From Chloroflexi bacterium RBG_16_60_22 (lineage in GTDB: Bacteria > Chloroflexota > Dehalococcoidia > Dehalococcoidales > RBG-16-60-22): DNA of 5,737 bases. This document shows, in pieces, positions 4,389 through 5,737 of the stretch; within the stretch, counting starts at the first letter, position 1, and every line of letters starts with the position of its first letter. Location: positions 1-5,737 of the forward strand of contig MGNX01000049.1 of NCBI GenBank assembly GCA_001796935.1. The letters are read 5' to 3'. The notes under the pieces are model-generated. The model searched no databases. It was not told the origin of the DNA and worked only from the letters and a program-made list of their open reading frames with translations. The translations under genes and the position numbers were made by a program.

Positions 4389-5737
4389 GTGGCCAGCGTT
4401 AAAAGATTTGAAAAGCTCCTGGAACCGGGGTACATCGGCAAGGTACGACTTAAGAACAGGATGATAAAGACCGGCGTCGGGACGGGGCTGATAGCCAGGG
4501 ATGGAACGGTAACCGATGATTTGATTAGGTTCTATGAGACCATCGCTAAAGGTGGGGTGGGGCTCGTGGTCCATGAGTTCTGCACCGTTGAATTTCCCCG
4601 GGGAGCGCTTCGGCCGCAACACGTGCCGCGCCTGGATAATGATTCATTCATCCCCGGCTACTCCAGACTGGCCAAAGCTGTCCACAAGTACGGGGGCCCG
4701 TTCTTTTTCCAGCTGATGCACACCGGCGCCTGGTGGGGGCCGGGCCAGGAAGGTATCGACCCGGGTGACCGCATCATGCCGTCGGCCCTGACCAGGGACA
4801 GGCTGCCGGGAAAAATCTTTATCCCCGCCCGGGAAATGACACTCGCCGAGGTTGAAGAGCTAATCGGGAAATTTGCCAGCGCGGCGGTACGCGCTCAAAA
4901 AGCCGGCTTCGACGGAATTGAAATAAACGCCTCCCATCACCATTTCGTTAATGCCTTCTTCTCTCGCTACTTCAACCGGCGCCATGACCGTTACGGCGGT
5001 GATACCCTGGAGAACCGCGCCAGGTTTTTATGTGAAATCATACAGGAGATAAAGCGGCGTTGCGGCACGGACTACCCGGTGACGACCCTTATCAACGGCG
5101 CGGAATACGGCATTGAAAATGGCACCACCCTCGAGGAAGCCAAACAGTTCGCTAAAATGCTCGAGATGGCCGGAGCGGATGCCATCCAGGTAAGAGTCGG
5201 AAGTTACAATCAGTTCGAAGGCATACTCCAGCCCGAGCGCCTGCTCTACCCTGAACTTCCCCGGGAAATGATGGTGAAAGAGCTGGACTGGAGCCATCAT
5301 GGGGAAGGGGCCACGGTACCCATCGGCACCGCCATCAAGCAAGCCGTGACGATACCGGTCTTTATGGCCGGCCGGCTCGGCCCGGAAATCGGCGAGAAGA
5401 TTCTCCGTCAGGGCAAGCTGGATTTTATCGGCATGGCCCGGCGCCTGTTCGCCGACCCCGAGCTGCCCAACAAGGTCGCTGAAGGGAGAATGGGGGATAT
5501 CGCCCCCTGCTCCGGCTGTAACTACTGCTGGCACGTGCGCTTTTACCAGGATATACCCGTCCGGTGCCGCATCAACGCCGCCTGGGGACTGGCCTGGGAG
5601 GCAGGTCAGGACCTGGAACCCGGGCCGGCGCCGCAGAAGAAAAAGGTCATGGTGGTCGGGGGCGGCCCCGCGGGCATGGAAGCCGCCAGGGTGGCCGCCA
5701 GCCGGGGCCACGATGTCTATCTCTACGAGAAGGAGAC
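4389..5737 (+). CDS. Old Yellow Enzyme-family FMN/Fe-S/FAD oxidoreductase, 3' end outside window
   Basis: The first 449 residues of a large flavoprotein of the 2,4-dienoyl-CoA reductase (FadH)/trimethylamine dehydrogenase architecture; relatives run to about 650-730 residues. The FMN TIM-barrel spans about 5-365: FEKLLEPGYIG, LKNRMIKTGVGTGL, FFFQLMHTGAWW (Gln108, His111), then DGIEINASHHHF and DRYGGDTLENRARF. The Fe-S motif is C374-x2-C377-x2-C380-x12-C393. A dinucleotide-binding domain opens with VMVVGGGPAGMEAARVAASRGHDVYLYEK (glycines 424, 426, 429). In the family, electrons pass from NAD(P)H via FAD and a 4Fe-4S cluster to FMN and reduce an activated C=C bond, or run the other way in amine dehydrogenases. 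The cysteine spacing is that of trimethylamine dehydrogenase, but no Cys stands where that enzyme links FMN covalently. Positions usually holding a catalytic Tyr and an FMN-contacting Arg appear to be His185 and Leu234. The substrate is unknown. It is a soluble cytoplasmic protein. Confidence 0.88.
   Translation, partial: MASVKRFEKLLEPGYIGKVRLKNRMIKTGVGTGLIARDGTVTDDLIRFYETIAKGGVGLVVHEFCTVEFPRGALRPQHVPRLDNDSFIPGYSRLAKAVHKYGGPFFFQLMHTGAWWGPGQEGIDPGDRIMPSALTRDRLPGKIFIPAREMTLAEVEELIGKFASAAVRAQKAGFDGIEINASHHHFVNAFFSRYFNRRHDRYGGDTLENRARFLCEIIQEIKRRCGTDYPVTTLINGAEYGIENGTTLEEAKQFAKMLEMAGADAIQVRVGSYNQFEGILQPERLLYPELPREMMVKELDWSHHGEGATVPIGTAIKQAVTIPVFMAGRLGPEIGEKILRQGKLDFIGMARRLFADPELPNKVAEGRMGDIAPCSGCNYCWHVRFYQDIPVRCRINAAWGLAWEAGQDLEPGPAPQKKKVMVVGGGPAGMEAARVAASRGHDVYLYEKE

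Noticed and set aside
5028..5711. A 227-codon minus-strand open frame opposite the flavoprotein
   Set aside because: The plus strand gives a continuous, motif-rich flavoprotein across the whole interval. The antisense product has no recognisable domain.

Overview
The window is GC-rich chromosomal DNA with ordinary bacterial signals: Shine-Dalgarno sites, sigma70-type promoters and ATG/GTG starts. The short repeat units at the left end, the cupin family and the Old Yellow Enzyme-type flavoprotein together suggest an uncultured anaerobic bacterium. My best guess is Chloroflexota, class Dehalococcoidia or a relative. That assignment is inference from gene style, not from a marker gene.

Layout from left to right. 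Positions 1-130 hold at least two copies of a short dispersed repeat whose stems covary. An extended -10 promoter then leads to a 59-residue protein with two membrane segments (236-415, +). Tail to tail with it is a 12-helix MFS transporter of the monocarboxylate/oxalate-formate type (449-1723, -). A 197-base divergent region separates the transporter from a two-gene + strand operon: an Lrp/AsnC-family regulator (1921-2403) and a PLP-dependent class I aminotransferase (2426-3625). This operon resembles the AlaR-AlaT pair of Bacillus. A 17-bp palindrome lies on the expected transcription start of the regulator gene and is a good candidate for an autoregulatory operator.

Converging on the operon is a small cupin gene (3758-4171, -). 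It appears to continue in another frame to 3628, only 2 bases from the aminotransferase stop. The frame switch maps near a run of six A, so the gene may be frameshifted, miscalled or naturally shifted. A 217-base region with two well-formed divergent promoters and a 23-bp dyad between them separates the cupin gene from a large flavoprotein on the + strand (4389 to beyond the window end). The flavoprotein has an N-terminal FMN TIM-barrel of the Old Yellow Enzyme family, a four-cysteine Fe-S motif and the start of a dinucleotide-binding domain. It is the 2,4-dienoyl-CoA reductase/trimethylamine dehydrogenase architecture, but several active-site positions depart from the family norm.

Working together: the regulator and aminotransferase probably form an amino-acid/2-oxoacid module, and the divergent transporter may serve the same substrates under the same regulator. 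The cupin and flavoprotein form a second divergent unit whose shared promoter region suggests co-regulation. No substrate can be fixed from sequence alone. No tRNA, rRNA, CRISPR array, transposase or prophage gene is visible. No wholly new system is evident; the most promising leads are the divergent flavoprotein, the cupin frame break and the two candidate operators.
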